DNA of 64,000 nt, from positions 1 through 64,000 of the forward strand of contig NZ_BCTZ01000016.1 in assembly GCF_001591025.1 (NCBI RefSeq), given 5' to 3'. This stretch comes from Sphingomonas soli NBRC 100801. GTDB taxonomy: Bacteria > Pseudomonadota > Alphaproteobacteria > Sphingomonadales > Sphingomonadaceae. Positions within the stretch are counted from its first letter, which is position 1, and every line of letters starts with the position of its first letter. Shown here one piece after another: positions 1 through 8,831 of this stretch. The notes below the pieces were generated by a model. The model searched no databases and was not told the DNA's origin. It saw only the letters and a program-made list of their open reading frames with translations. The position numbers were made by a program, and so were the translations under genes.

Positions 1-46
1 CGAACGCGCACATCTCCCTCACCCTTCCGCAGCTGCGCTGCTCCCT

Positions 47-72
47 CCCTCTCCCGGCGGGAGAGGGATTTT
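47..72. repeat. Perfect 9-bp hairpin downstream of smc, terminator-like
   Basis: CCCTCTCCC, a GGC loop and GGGAGAGGG form a perfect hairpin, followed on the plus strand by ATTTTA. It ends about one base inside the smc stop codon. On the plus strand it looks like the end of a gene that lies before the window; on the minus strand it has no T-run. Similar C/T-rich palindromes are common intergenic repeats in proteobacteria, so it may be a dispersed repeat as well as a terminator. The other 46 bases before it hold no gene. Confidence 0.45.
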
Positions 73-3000
73 ACTCCGCCGCCAGCACGTCCAGCGCGCC
101 GCCCAGATCCACCGACACCAGCCGGCTGACCCCGCGCTCCACCATCGTCACGCCGAACAGCCGGTGCATGCGGCTCATCGTCGCGGCATTGTGCGTGACG
201 ATCAGGTAGCGGGTCGTCGTCTCCAGCGTCATCGCTTCCAGCAGGTCGCAGAAGCGCTCGATATTGGCGTCGTCGAGCGGCGCATCGACTTCGTCGAGCA
301 CGCAGATCGGCGCGGGATTGGTGAGGAACAAGGCGAAGATCAGCGCCACAGCGGTCAGCGCCTGCTCGCCGCCCGAAAGCAGGGTCAGCGATTGCAATTT
401 CTTGCCCGGCGGCTGCGCCATGATCTCGAGCCCCGCCTCCAGCGGATCGTCCGAATCGATCAGCTCGAGATGCGCCTGCCCGCCATTGAACAAGGTGGTG
501 AACAGCCGGCGGAAATGCTGGTCCACCGCCTCGAACGCGGTCAGCAGCCGCTGGCGGCCCTCGCGGTTGAGCGTGCCGATGCTGCCGCGCAGCCGGTTGA
601 CCGCCTGGGCGAGCTCGTCGCGCTCCTGCGCGTTGGTCGAGAAGGCGGCTTCCAGTTCGGCCAGCTCGCTTTCCGCGACCAGATTGACCGGCCCGATCCG
701 CTCGCGCTCGGCGCTCAGTTTTTCATGCGCCGTGGATTCGTCCTGCGGCGTGCGCACGGTCTCCGAATCGAAGCCGGCCTTTTGCGGCAGCAGGGGCGGC
801 GGGCATTCGAAGCGTTCACCCGAAAGCCGCCCCATCTCGATCCGCCGGGCTTCCTGATTCTCCGCGCGCGCCAGCGACCCGGCGCGTTCCTCGCGGGCCT
901 GGGCCAGCGCCTCGTTCGCCGCGCGCACTGCGCCTTCGGTCTCGCGCAGCGCCGCTTCAGCGGCCTGTTCGGCGGCCTGCGCTGCGGAGGACTGGCTGCG
1001 CGCTGCCTCGGCCTCGGTCTCGGCCGCCGCCACCTTGGCATCGAGTTCGGCCGGGCGGGTGGACAGGCGCTCGCTTTCTTCGGCCAGCTCTACGCCGCGT
1101 TTGTCCATCTCGGCCGATCGCCGGGCCGCTTCGCCCGCGCGTGATTTCCAGCTTTTCGCCTCCGCGCCTGCCGCCGCGAAGCGCTCGCGCGCCTGGGCGA
1201 TCTCGCGCTCCAGCGTGCCGCGCTCGGCGCGGGCATTGGCGGCGGCGGCGCGCTTGGCTTCGGCATCGGCGGAAAGCGCGGCAACCTTGTCGCGGGTAGC
1301 GCTGCCATCGGGAAGGGCGGTCTTGGCGGCGTCGGCGCGCGCCAGTTCGGCCCCGGCTTCGTCCTGCTCGGCGGCGATGCGAGCACGGCGCGCCTCCAGG
1401 TCGGCGCGCTGCGAATCGAGCCGTTCGAGCTGCGCCGTGGCGCGATCCTCGGCGCGGCCTGCCTCGCGTCCGGCATTTTCGGCATGGTCCAGCACGCGGC
1501 GGCAATCGCTCGCCGAGCGCTTGGCCTCGGCGATCGATTCCTCGATCCGCGCCAGCTCGGCATCCGCGCTTTCCACCGCGCGCACCGCCGCCGGGCGAGC
1601 TCTCTCGATCGCGGCCAGCCGGTTGATATTCTGCAGCCGTGCCGCCGCTGCCGCGCCGCCCGATCTGGCGACATAGCCGTCCCAGCGCCGCAGCACGCCG
1701 TCCAGAGTCACCAGCCGTTGCCCCACCGCGAGCGGCTGCCCGTCATCGCTGTCGGCGACGAGCACCTGCTCCAGCCGGCGCGCAAGCCCCGCCGGGGCGG
1801 TCACATGGCGGGCGAGCGGCGTTGCGCCCTGCGGCGCGCCGGGATCGCCCGGCTGCGGCTCTGCTCCCGCCCAATAGCGCTCCGATTTCTGGTCGAGCCC
1901 GGCCTCCAGATCGTCTCCCAACGCCGCGGCCAGCGCGCGCTCATAACCGGCATCCACCTTCAATTTATCCAGCAGCCGGTCCTTGTCCGAGGGGCGTGTC
2001 GCCTTGGCCAGCGCCTGGGCTTCGCTGTCGAGCTGCGCCAGTTCGGCGTGGGCGGATGCGCGGGCGGATTGCGCCCGGTTACGCGATTCCACCCCCGATC
2101 GCTCTTCGGCGTCGGCCCGCGCCAGTCCGGTGCGCGCGCTCTCCGCCTGGCGCAGCGCCTGTGTCCGTGCCTCGGCGGCGCGTGCCTTTTCGGCCTTTAG
2201 CGGTTCGGCATCGGGCAGTGCGCGCCATTCGGCGTCGATCCGGTCGCGATCGCGGTTGCTGCGCTCCACCCGCGTGCGAGCGGCCGCCAGCGCGGCTTCG
2301 GCGACGCGGGTTTCTGCGGCCTCGCTTGCCTGCGCGGCCAGCGCCTGCGCCAGCGCCACCTCCGCATCGCGCGCGGCGCGTTCGGCCTCGGCCAGCGCCG
2401 CGTCGAGCGTGGGCATCTTGGTCGTGGCAAAGGCGATGCGCGCGTCGAGCGCCTTTTCTTCCTCCGCCAGCCGGGCCAGCGCTTCGGCGGCGTCGCGGGC
2501 CAGCGCGCCTTCGCGGCCGCGATCCTCGGCCAGCCGCAGCTCGGCCTCTTTCAGTTCGCCGATCCGCCGCTCGACCGCCGCGCGCTCGCTGCGCAGGGTC
2601 GCCAGCGCGTGCATCGCCTCGGTCGCCCGGTCGCGTACCGCCAGCGCTTCGGCGCGCGCCGTCGCCAGCGTCTCGGCAGCGGCCTGCTGGACGGCCACCG
2701 CATCCTCATGCGCCTGTGTCCGCGTCGCGACCAGCGCCTGCGCTGCATCGGCTTCCTTCTTCGCCGCATCCGAAGCTGCCGCCGCATCGCGCCAGCGCGC
2801 GAAGATCATCCGCGCCTCGGCCACGCGGATCCGGTCGGAAAGCTCGCGGTAGCGCTCGGCCTGGCGCGCCTGGCGCTTCAACGCGGCGGCGCGCGCTTCC
2901 TGATCTCCGATCACCTCGTCCAGCCGGGTCAGGTTGGCCTCGGTTGCGCGCAGCTTCTGCTCGGCATCCTTGCGGCGCACGTGCAGTCCGGCGATCCCCG

Positions 3001-3478
3001 CCGCTTCCTCCAGCATCGCGCGGCGTTCGGCGGGCTTGGCGGCGATGATCGCCCCGATCCGCCCCTGGCTCACCAGCGCTGGGCTGTGCGCGCCGGTTGC
3101 GGCATCGGCAAAGGCCAGGCTGACGTCTTTGGCGCGCACGTCGCGGCCGTTGATCCGGTATGCCGATCCCGCGCCGCGCTCGATCCGGCGGACGACTTCG
3201 AACTCTTCCTCGCCGCCCACCTGCTCCGCCAGGATCGATACTTCGGCGAAATCCCTCGCGGGCCGGGTGGCGGTTCCCGCGAAGATAACGTCTTCCATTC
3301 CCGCGCCGCGCATCGATTTTGCGCTGTTTTCACCCATCGCCCAGCGCAAAGCCTCGAGCAGGTTTGATTTCCCACACCCGTTCGGCCCGACGATTCCCGT
3401 CAGCCCCGGTTCGATTCGCAGATCGGCTGGGTCGACGAAGCTCTTAAAGCCTGTCAGCCGCAGCCGCTTGATCTGCAT
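71..3478 (-). CDS. smc: Chromosome segregation protein SMC
   Basis: A 1135-residue SMC ATPase, the usual length for a bacterial SMC. The Walker A motif GPNGCGKS is at residues 31-38 of the N-terminal head. Two long Ala/Glu/Arg-rich coiled coils flank a hinge at about residues 500-610. The C-terminal head has the signature LLSGGEQALTAVAL and the Walker B/D-loop CVLDEVDAPLDD starting at about residue 1059. Known role: with ScpA and ScpB (not in this window) it forms the condensin that compacts and separates sister chromosomes. It is the last gene of a probable minus-strand operon after dciA and two disulfide-oxidoreductase-like genes, 21 bases after the second of these. Confidence 0.97.
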   Translation of the reverse strand: MQIKRLRLTGFKSFVDPADLRIEPGLTGIVGPNGCGKSNLLEALRWAMGENSAKSMRGAGMEDVIFAGTATRPARDFAEVSILAEQVGGEEEFEVVRRIERGAGSAYRINGRDVRAKDVSLAFADAATGAHSPALVSQGRIGAIIAAKPAERRAMLEEAAGIAGLHVRRKDAEQKLRATEANLTRLDEVIGDQEARAAALKRQARQAERYRELSDRIRVAEARMIFARWRDAAAASDAAKKEADAAQALVATRTQAHEDAVAVQQAAAETLATARAEALAVRDRATEAMHALATLRSERAAVERRIGELKEAELRLAEDRGREGALARDAAEALARLAEEEKALDARIAFATTKMPTLDAALAEAERAARDAEVALAQALAAQASEAAETRVAEAALAAARTRVERSNRDRDRIDAEWRALPDAEPLKAEKARAAEARTQALRQAESARTGLARADAEERSGVESRNRAQSARASAHAELAQLDSEAQALAKATRPSDKDRLLDKLKVDAGYERALAAALGDDLEAGLDQKSERYWAGAEPQPGDPGAPQGATPLARHVTAPAGLARRLEQVLVADSDDGQPLAVGQRLVTLDGVLRRWDGYVARSGGAAAAARLQNINRLAAIERARPAAVRAVESADAELARIEESIAEAKRSASDCRRVLDHAENAGREAGRAEDRATAQLERLDSQRADLEARRARIAAEQDEAGAELARADAAKTALPDGSATRDKVAALSADAEAKRAAAANARAERGTLEREIAQARERFAAAGAEAKSWKSRAGEAARRSAEMDKRGVELAEESERLSTRPAELDAKVAAAETEAEAARSQSSAAQAAEQAAEAALRETEGAVRAANEALAQAREERAGSLARAENQEARRIEMGRLSGERFECPPPLLPQKAGFDSETVRTPQDESTAHEKLSAERERIGPVNLVAESELAELEAAFSTNAQERDELAQAVNRLRGSIGTLNREGRQRLLTAFEAVDQHFRRLFTTLFNGGQAHLELIDSDDPLEAGLEIMAQPPGKKLQSLTLLSGGEQALTAVALIFALFLTNPAPICVLDEVDAPLDDANIERFCDLLEAMTLETTTRYLIVTHNAATMSRMHRLFGVTMVERGVSRLVSVDLGGALDVLAAE

Positions 3479-3499
3479 TTCGGGTCTCTGGACCCCGGC

Positions 3500-4249
3500 T
3501 TAGCGCGCGCCGGCCGCCTGTAGCGCGGGCTCGAGCGCAGCCCATGACGCGGTGTTCGGCACCACCTTGCCGTTGATCAGGAAGGTCGGCGTGCCGGGCA
3601 GGTTGGTGTTGACTGCTTCAGCATTGATCTTCGAGATCGCCTCACCGGCCTTCTGGTCGGACAGGCAGGCGCGGGCCTTCGTCTCCGGCACGCCCTGCTG
3701 CTTCATGAACTCGATATAGCCAATCGCGTCGGCAAAGCCGGCTGCTGCTTGCGCCGGCGGCAGCTTCTGGAGCTGCTCGACGAGTTGCGGATTCTGGCTG
3801 ACCAGCGCCTGGGTGCGGTCGAGAAAGGCGTTCTGGTTGGCGAAGAGCTGGTCGAGCACGGTGAAGAACGCCTCGGTCGGCACGCACTGGTTGAGCAATG
3901 CTGCGGCGAAATCGGGCGCGCCATGGACCAGGAAGTCGCGGAATTCGTAGGAGACCCGTCCGGTCGAGATATATTTCGTCATCAGCGGCTCCATGCCCTC
4001 GGCGGCGAAGCGTCCGCAGGTCGGGCAATTGCGCGAGCCGTATTCGATCAGCTTGATCGGCGCATCCGGATTGCCCAGCACGAAGGTGCTTTCCGGAGTC
4101 TTGGTGACCGTTTCGGCCCAGGCCTTGCCGACGGGTGCAGGCGCGGTCGCGATGGCAGTGCTCGATACGACGGGCGCGGAGCTGTTCGAATCCCCGCCGC
4201 CGCATGCAGCAAGCGCGAGCATCGAAGTCAGGGCAATGGCGGAACGCAT
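3500..4249 (-). CDS. DsbA-family thioredoxin-fold lipoprotein (CPTC)
   Basis: A 249-residue exported protein. The N-terminus is a short signal ending in a lipobox (LALAAC, Cys16) followed by Gly and Ser, so an envelope lipoprotein is likely. The thioredoxin fold carries the redox motif C75-P-T-C78 and a cis-Pro loop near the C-terminus (LPGTPTFLINGK). Known family role: oxidising or isomerising disulfides of envelope proteins, paired with a DsbB/DsbD partner. I chose the ATG giving MRSAIAL because GGAG lies nine bases before it; ATGs and upstream codons further out lack a site. It is a diverged paralogue of the next gene upstream (same length, motif position and flanking sequence), so a tandem duplication is likely. 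The exact substrate is unknown. Confidence 0.88.
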   Translation of the reverse strand: MRSAIALTSMLALAACGGGDSNSSAPVVSSTAIATAPAPVGKAWAETVTKTPESTFVLGNPDAPIKLIEYGSRNCPTCGRFAAEGMEPLMTKYISTGRVSYEFRDFLVHGAPDFAAALLNQCVPTEAFFTVLDQLFANQNAFLDRTQALVSQNPQLVEQLQKLPPAQAAAGFADAIGYIEFMKQQGVPETKARACLSDQKAGEAISKINAEAVNTNLPGTPTFLINGKVVPNTASWAALEPALQAAGAR

Positions 4250-4280
4250 GGGGATCATCTCCAAGTTTTGATTATGTATG

Positions 4281-5018
4281 TCAGCCAAGGGCCGCGATGA
4301 GCAAGGGCTCGAGGCCGTCCCAGGTGTAGGGGGTGACCAGGCTGCCGTTGATCATGAAGCTGGGGGTGCCGCGCACGCCGAGCGCAGCGCCTTTCGAATC
4401 GGTGCGGCCCACGCCGGCCAGCATTGCCCGATCGGCCAGGCATGCGCGCGCCTTGGCTTCGGTCACGCCGTGCTGCTTGATGAAATCCACATAGCCCAGC
4501 GCATCGGCAAACCCCGCGACCGACTCGGCCGGAGGCAGCGATTCGAGCTGATGATGCCGCGCATGGTCGCGTTCCAATGCGTGCAGTCGCGCAACCACCG
4601 CGGGCTGCCCCGCGAACATCGCGTCGAGCACCGGGAAAAAGCGGTTCAGCGGCACGCACTGGTTGATCAGAGCGGCGGCGGCATCGGGTGCGCCGTGGAC
4701 GAGCAGATCGCGGAACTCGTAGCTGACCTTGCCCGTCGCGATATATTTCGCGCGCAGCGGCCCCACGCCCTCTTCGGCGAACGCCGCACAGGTGGGGCAG
4801 GTACGCGCGCCATATTCGACCAGCTTCACCCTCGCGTTGGGGTTGCCCTGGCGATAGCCGCCTTCGGGCGTGCGCACGACCACATCGACCCAGCGCTTGG
4901 CCGGGGCTTTCACAGGCGGCTTTGCCTTGGCGGTCGCGGTGGCGCGCTTCTGCGCGGCGGCGGGTGTCGCCACGCCCGAAATCAGCAAGAGGGCGGCGAG
5001 GAAACCAAATAAACGCAT
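4281..5018 (-). CDS. DsbA-family thioredoxin-fold periplasmic protein (CPTC)
   Basis: A 245-residue protein with a cleavable Sec signal (hydrophobic core LFGFLAALLLISG, then AAAQ). A Lys/Ala/Pro-rich linker comes next, then a thioredoxin fold with C74-P-T-C77 and the cis-Pro motif GTPSFMINGS. The ATG overlaps the dciA stop as TGATG, and AGGA sits seven bases upstream, so translation is probably coupled to dciA. It resembles the lipoprotein gene that follows it, but here the signal looks like type I (no lipobox Cys). Expected role: disulfide chemistry in the periplasm. Why it lies between a replication gene and smc is not evident. Confidence 0.88.
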   Translation of the reverse strand: MRLFGFLAALLLISGVATPAAAQKRATATAKAKPPVKAPAKRWVDVVVRTPEGGYRQGNPNARVKLVEYGARTCPTCAAFAEEGVGPLRAKYIATGKVSYEFRDLLVHGAPDAAAALINQCVPLNRFFPVLDAMFAGQPAVVARLHALERDHARHHQLESLPPAESVAGFADALGYVDFIKQHGVTEAKARACLADRAMLAGVGRTDSKGAALGVRGTPSFMINGSLVTPYTWDGLEPLLIAALG

Positions 5019-5557
5019 CAATCAATCCTGACGATCTTGGGCTTTTCGTCGCTTGCCAGCACGCCGGCGGCAAGCGCTTCAAGGACGTTCTTTAGTTCGG
5101 GGTCGGCGATCCCGCGCAGGCTCTCGCTCATTTCCTCGGACAGGGGCTTCAGGCTGGGCGGAGGCAGCGGCTTGTCGAGCTTCTTTACCTCGCCATGGCG
5201 GATCGAAAGCCGCGCCACGGCGGGATAGCCGAAGAAGCGGTTCACCCGCTCGACGATCTCGGGCGCGATATGCTGCATCATCGGGGCATGGGCGCCGCCT
5301 ACGACGAGGCTCAGCACGCCCTCGGCGCGCTTGCCCTGTGGAAAGCGAATCGATTCGGGCGTGGAGACGCGGGCATAGCGTTCGCCGACGATTTCCACCC
5401 AGCGGCTGACGATCGAATGCTGGACAAAGCCGAACTTGCGGAATGCGGCGCGGCCCACATCGGGCAGCAGCTCGGATACCGCGCGCGCGCGCATCGCACG
5501 CTGGGGCGGTGTCGCGGGCTTGGGCTGCCGGGTCGTGGTGCGCGGGGGCTTCGTCAT
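5018..5557 (-). CDS. dciA: DUF721 / DciA-type protein, replicative helicase loader or regulator
   Basis: A 179-residue basic protein with the DUF721 core (residues about 35-110: helix, FVQHSIVSRWVEIVGERYA, then a strand-rich KH-like part SLVVGGAHAPMMQHIAPEIVERV) and a low-complexity Pro/Arg N-terminus. DciA is the ancestral partner that recruits DnaB helicase in bacteria lacking DnaC or DnaI. The identification rests on family pattern only. The start is the ATG giving MTKPPRT. Only 27 bases separate it from the mutY start on the other strand, and no strong ribosome site is visible. It heads the operon dciA-dsb-dsb-smc. Confidence 0.8.
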   Translation of the reverse strand: MTKPPRTTTRQPKPATPPQRAMRARAVSELLPDVGRAAFRKFGFVQHSIVSRWVEIVGERYARVSTPESIRFPQGKRAEGVLSLVVGGAHAPMMQHIAPEIVERVNRFFGYPAVARLSIRHGEVKKLDKPLPPPSLKPLSEEMSESLRGIADPELKNVLEALAAGVLASDEKPKIVRID

Positions 5558-5584
5558 CCAACCGTGTCCATGCCATAGGGGCCT

Positions 5585-6622
5585 GTGCCCGACAACAAGC
5601 CTCGCGCAATCCATTCCCGCCTTCTCGACTGGTATGATCGCCACGCCCGTGCGCTGCCGTGGCGCGCGCAGCCGGGGGCGAACGCGCCCGATCCCTATCG
5701 GGTATGGCTTAGCGAGATCATGCTCCAGCAGACGCAGGTGGCGAGCGCGACGCCGTATTTCGAAAAGTTCACTGCGCGCTGGCCCGATTTCGCCTCGCTC
5801 GCGGCGGCGGACGATGCCGAGCTGATGGCTGCCTGGGCCGGGCTGGGCTATTATGCCCGCGCTCGCAATCTGCTCGCATGCGCCCGCGAAGTCGCCGCGA
5901 TGGGGGCGTTTCCCGCAACCGAGGCCGAGCTTCGCAAACTTCCAGGCATCGGTGGCTATACGGCGGCGGCGATCGCGGCGATCGCCTTTGGCCAGCGCGC
6001 GGTGGTGGTCGATGCCAATGTCGAGCGCGTCGTCTCGCGCCTGTTCGCGGTGGAGGAGCCGCTGCCGGGAGCCAGGAAGCGCATCCATGCGCTCACCGAT
6101 TCGGTCACGCCCGATGCCCGCGCAGGCGATTTCGCGCAGGCGATGATGGATCTGGGCAGCGGCATCTGCACCGCGCGAGCGCCGCGCTGCATGCTTTGCC
6201 CGCTGCTGGATGCGTGCGATGGCTTCGCAACGGGCGCCCCCGAAGCTTTCCCGGTCAAGGCCGCGAAGACGCCGAAGCCGCAGCGTTACGGCACGATGTT
6301 CTGGTTTACCCGCGCCGATCGGGTGCTGCTCGTCCGCCGCCCGGCCAAGGGGCTGCTCGGCGGGATGCGCGCCTTGCCGACCGGCCCCTGGAGCGATTCG
6401 CCGCCCGGGCTGGCAGGCGCGCCGACATCCGCGTCGTGGCGCATGCTCGATGCATCGGCGTCGCACGGCTTTACCCATTTCAATCTGCAACTCGCTCTTG
6501 CGGCGGCGGAAGCCGGGGGGCATGAAAATGCCGATGGCGAATGGTGGCCGATAGCTGAGCTCGAATCGGCGGGGCTGCCGACGGTGTTTGCCAAGGCTGC
6601 ACGGATTTTCAGGAGAGCATGA
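5585..6622 (+). CDS. mutY: A/G-specific adenine DNA glycosylase MutY
   Basis: A 345-residue base-excision repair enzyme that removes adenine mispaired with 8-oxoguanine. Visible features are the N-terminal catalytic region WLSEIMLQQTQV (Glu), the helix-hairpin-helix LPGIGGYTAAAI, the catalytic-Asp segment VVDANVERV, and an iron-sulfur cluster loop with the spacing C-X6-C-X2-C-X5-C (CTARAPRCMLCPLLDAC). The C-terminal half has the Nudix-like 8-oxoG recognition domain ending in a FTHFNLQL-like segment. The start is GTG; an AGGGG lies about four bases upstream, which is close. The gene is divergent from dciA and overlaps the following hydrolase start. Confidence 0.96.
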   Translation: MPDNKPRAIHSRLLDWYDRHARALPWRAQPGANAPDPYRVWLSEIMLQQTQVASATPYFEKFTARWPDFASLAAADDAELMAAWAGLGYYARARNLLACAREVAAMGAFPATEAELRKLPGIGGYTAAAIAAIAFGQRAVVVDANVERVVSRLFAVEEPLPGARKRIHALTDSVTPDARAGDFAQAMMDLGSGICTARAPRCMLCPLLDACDGFATGAPEAFPVKAAKTPKPQRYGTMFWFTRADRVLLVRRPAKGLLGGMRALPTGPWSDSPPGLAGAPTSASWRMLDASASHGFTHFNLQLALAAAEAGGHENADGEWWPIAELESAGLPTVFAKAARIFRRA

Positions 6623-7908
6623 TGCGCGCATGGATCGGATTGGGACTGGCCGGGATTGTCACGCTTGCCGTCCCCGCTGCGGCGCAGGTCGCTCCGCCTG
6701 CCGCGCCTGGCGTCGCGGCCCAGACCGAGGTCGCGAAGCGCTATGTCGCCGATGGCACGGTTTCGGGCATCGTCATCCGCACCGGCCGTTCCGGCAGCGG
6801 CGACACGATCACCACGGTTTCCGAAGGCCGTATCGGTGCCGCGCCCGATTCGCCCAAGGCTGATGCCAACAGCCTGTGGCGGGTCTATTCGATGACCAAG
6901 CCGATCACCGGCATCGCCGCGATGATCCTGATTGAAGAGGGCAAGCTCAAGCTCGACGATCCGATCAGCAAATATATCCCCGCGTTCAAGGACACCCAGG
7001 TCTTGGTGGATCCCGCCAAGGGCCTCGAAAGCCGCCCGGCCAAGGGTCAGATCACGGTACGCCACCTGCTCACCCATACGGCGGGTCTCGGCTATGTGCT
7101 GCCCGGCCAGTCGGGGCCGCTGATCAACGAATATAATCGCCTCGGCATCAATCCCGCGCAGGTGAACATCGCGCTCGAATCGCGCACGCGCCCGACGCGC
7201 CCGGCGACGCTCGAGGAATTTGCCAACAAGGTGGCGGCGCTCCCTCTGCTCTTCGATCCCGGCACCAAATGGAGCTATTCGATCGGCCTCGACGTGCTCG
7301 GCCGCGTCATCGAGGTCGCCAGCGGCGCCCCGTTCGATACGTTCGTCAACACGCGCATCTTCGCGCCGCTCAAGATGCAGTCGAGCTTCTGGACCGTGCC
7401 CGCCGGCGAAGTCGGCCGTCTCGCCGATAATTTCGCCTCGCTCGGCGGCACCCGCGTGGTGATGGATCCGGCCAAAACCTCTGTCTATCTCAGCCCACCC
7501 AGCTTTCCTTATGGCGGCGCCAGTCTGGTGATGTCGGCGGCCGATTATGACCGCTTCCTCCATATGCTCGCCAATGAAGGCTCGCTGGATGGCGTTCGCA
7601 TCCTCAAGCCCGAAACCGTCCGCATCGCCATGTCGAACCTGCTGCCGCCGGGGACGGACACCAGCCAGCTCAATGCCAACCGCGCGGGCGGTGCGCCGCT
7701 CGGCTTCGGCGCGGGCGGCTCGGTCACACTCGCCGATACGCCGGACGGCGTTGGCAAGGGCACCTATGGCTGGGGCGGGGCCGCAGGCACGATCGCCTGG
7801 GTCGATCCCACCCGCAAGGTGCGCGCCACGGTGATGATCAACCTGTTCGGCGATACCAAGCTGCGCGACGACACCACCAAGGCGATCTTCGCTGATCTGA
7901 AGCAATAA
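6622..7908 (+). CDS. Serine hydrolase, class C beta-lactamase / family VIII esterase fold
   Basis: A 428-residue exported enzyme (signal peptide ending AAAQ at about residue 22). The nucleophile motif S90-M-T-K93 fits S-x-x-K of the beta-lactamase-related family. The second motif, normally Y-x-N, reads Y-S-I in WSYSIGLDVLGRV, and the third region is WGGAAGTIAW in place of a Lys-Thr-Gly box. That pattern fits esterases or peptidases of the family better than true beta-lactamases, so I do not predict antibiotic resistance. The ATG giving MRAWIG is preferred: AGGAG lies six bases upstream, and it forms a TGATG overlap with the mutY stop. An ATG three bases earlier is also possible. The substrate is unknown. 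Confidence 0.86.
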   Translation: MRAWIGLGLAGIVTLAVPAAAQVAPPAAPGVAAQTEVAKRYVADGTVSGIVIRTGRSGSGDTITTVSEGRIGAAPDSPKADANSLWRVYSMTKPITGIAAMILIEEGKLKLDDPISKYIPAFKDTQVLVDPAKGLESRPAKGQITVRHLLTHTAGLGYVLPGQSGPLINEYNRLGINPAQVNIALESRTRPTRPATLEEFANKVAALPLLFDPGTKWSYSIGLDVLGRVIEVASGAPFDTFVNTRIFAPLKMQSSFWTVPAGEVGRLADNFASLGGTRVVMDPAKTSVYLSPPSFPYGGASLVMSAADYDRFLHMLANEGSLDGVRILKPETVRIAMSNLLPPGTDTSQLNANRAGGAPLGFGAGGSVTLADTPDGVGKGTYGWGGAAGTIAWVDPTRKVRATVMINLFGDTKLRDDTTKAIFADLKQ

Positions 7909-7957
7909 TCCTCTCCCGGTGGGGAGCAGAACGTCCAGACATTAAGGCGAATACCGC

Positions 7958-8827
7958 ATGAACTTGCCCGGCTTCACCGGGGGCGCGCTCGATCGGGCAG
8001 ACCGCGTCCGTCACGAACCCGAATTGCTCGCCGCCGCTGTCGCCGACCCCAGGGCGCGGTTGCTCGTGCTGAACGGTCTCGATCCCGAACTGGACGAATA
8101 TGACCGGCTCCGCTGGACCAATCTGGCCGAGGCGACGGGCGAATTGCTGTTCCTCGGCTTCGAGCATGGCTTGCCGCGCTTCGTCTCGGCGCTTCCCGAA
8201 GGGGTGCGTCCGCCCGCCACACGCTCTCCGGCGCTGTTCGGCATGCTGGAGCGCTTCACGTGCGAGGACGCGGCGCTCTACGCCGCTGCCCGCAGTCTGG
8301 TCGATTGGCACGCGCGGCATGGCTTTTGTGCTGTCTGCGGCACGCCAGCCGATATTTTTCGCGCCGGCTGGGGCCGCAAATGTCCCCATTGCCACGCCGA
8401 ACATTTCCCCCGCGTCGATCCTGTCGTCATCATGCTCGCCGAACTGGGTGAGCGTGTGCTGCTCGGCCGCCAGCCATCCTGGCCGAAGGGCCGCTATTCG
8501 GCGCTCGCGGGCTTTCTCGAAGTCGGAGAATCGATCGAGGGTGCGGTGATGCGCGAGATCGAGGAGGAAGCCGGCGTTCGCGTTCGCGGCGTTCGTTATA
8601 TCGCGAGCCAGCCCTGGCCGTTCCCGTCATCGCTGATGATGGCGTGCATCGGCGTGGCGGACGATGAGCGAATCGAGATCGACGTGCATGAGCTGGAGGA
8701 TGCGCGTTGGTTCACCCGCGATCAGGTGTGCAGGGCGCTGGCCGGAGACGCCGATGCGGGCTTCATCGCCCCGCCGCGCTACGCCATCGCGCACACGCTG
8801 CTGACGGCCTGGGCCGAAGGGCTCTGA
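7958..8827 (+). CDS. nudC: NADH pyrophosphatase NudC (RNA deNADding type)
   Basis: A 289-residue Nudix hydrolase with the full NudC layout. It has an N-terminal beta domain, a four-Cys zinc ribbon (CAVCG...KCPHC, about residues 123-143), the Nudix box GFLEVGESIEGAVMREIEEE followed by AGV, and the NudC-specific SQPWPFPSSLM after it. Known activity: hydrolysis of NAD(H) to NMN(H) and AMP, and removal of NAD caps from RNA 5' ends. The ATG follows an AAGG about ten bases upstream. It is convergent with the membrane protein gene that ends five bases later on the other strand. Confidence 0.95.
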   Translation: MNLPGFTGGALDRADRVRHEPELLAAAVADPRARLLVLNGLDPELDEYDRLRWTNLAEATGELLFLGFEHGLPRFVSALPEGVRPPATRSPALFGMLERFTCEDAALYAAARSLVDWHARHGFCAVCGTPADIFRAGWGRKCPHCHAEHFPRVDPVVIMLAELGERVLLGRQPSWPKGRYSALAGFLEVGESIEGAVMREIEEEAGVRVRGVRYIASQPWPFPSSLMMACIGVADDERIEIDVHELEDARWFTRDQVCRALAGDADAGFIAPPRYAIAHTLLTAWAEGL

Positions 8828-8831
8828 CGGC

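Noticed and set aside
6622..7908. A class C beta-lactamase giving drug resistance
   Set aside because: The second and third catalytic motifs are not those of true beta-lactamases.
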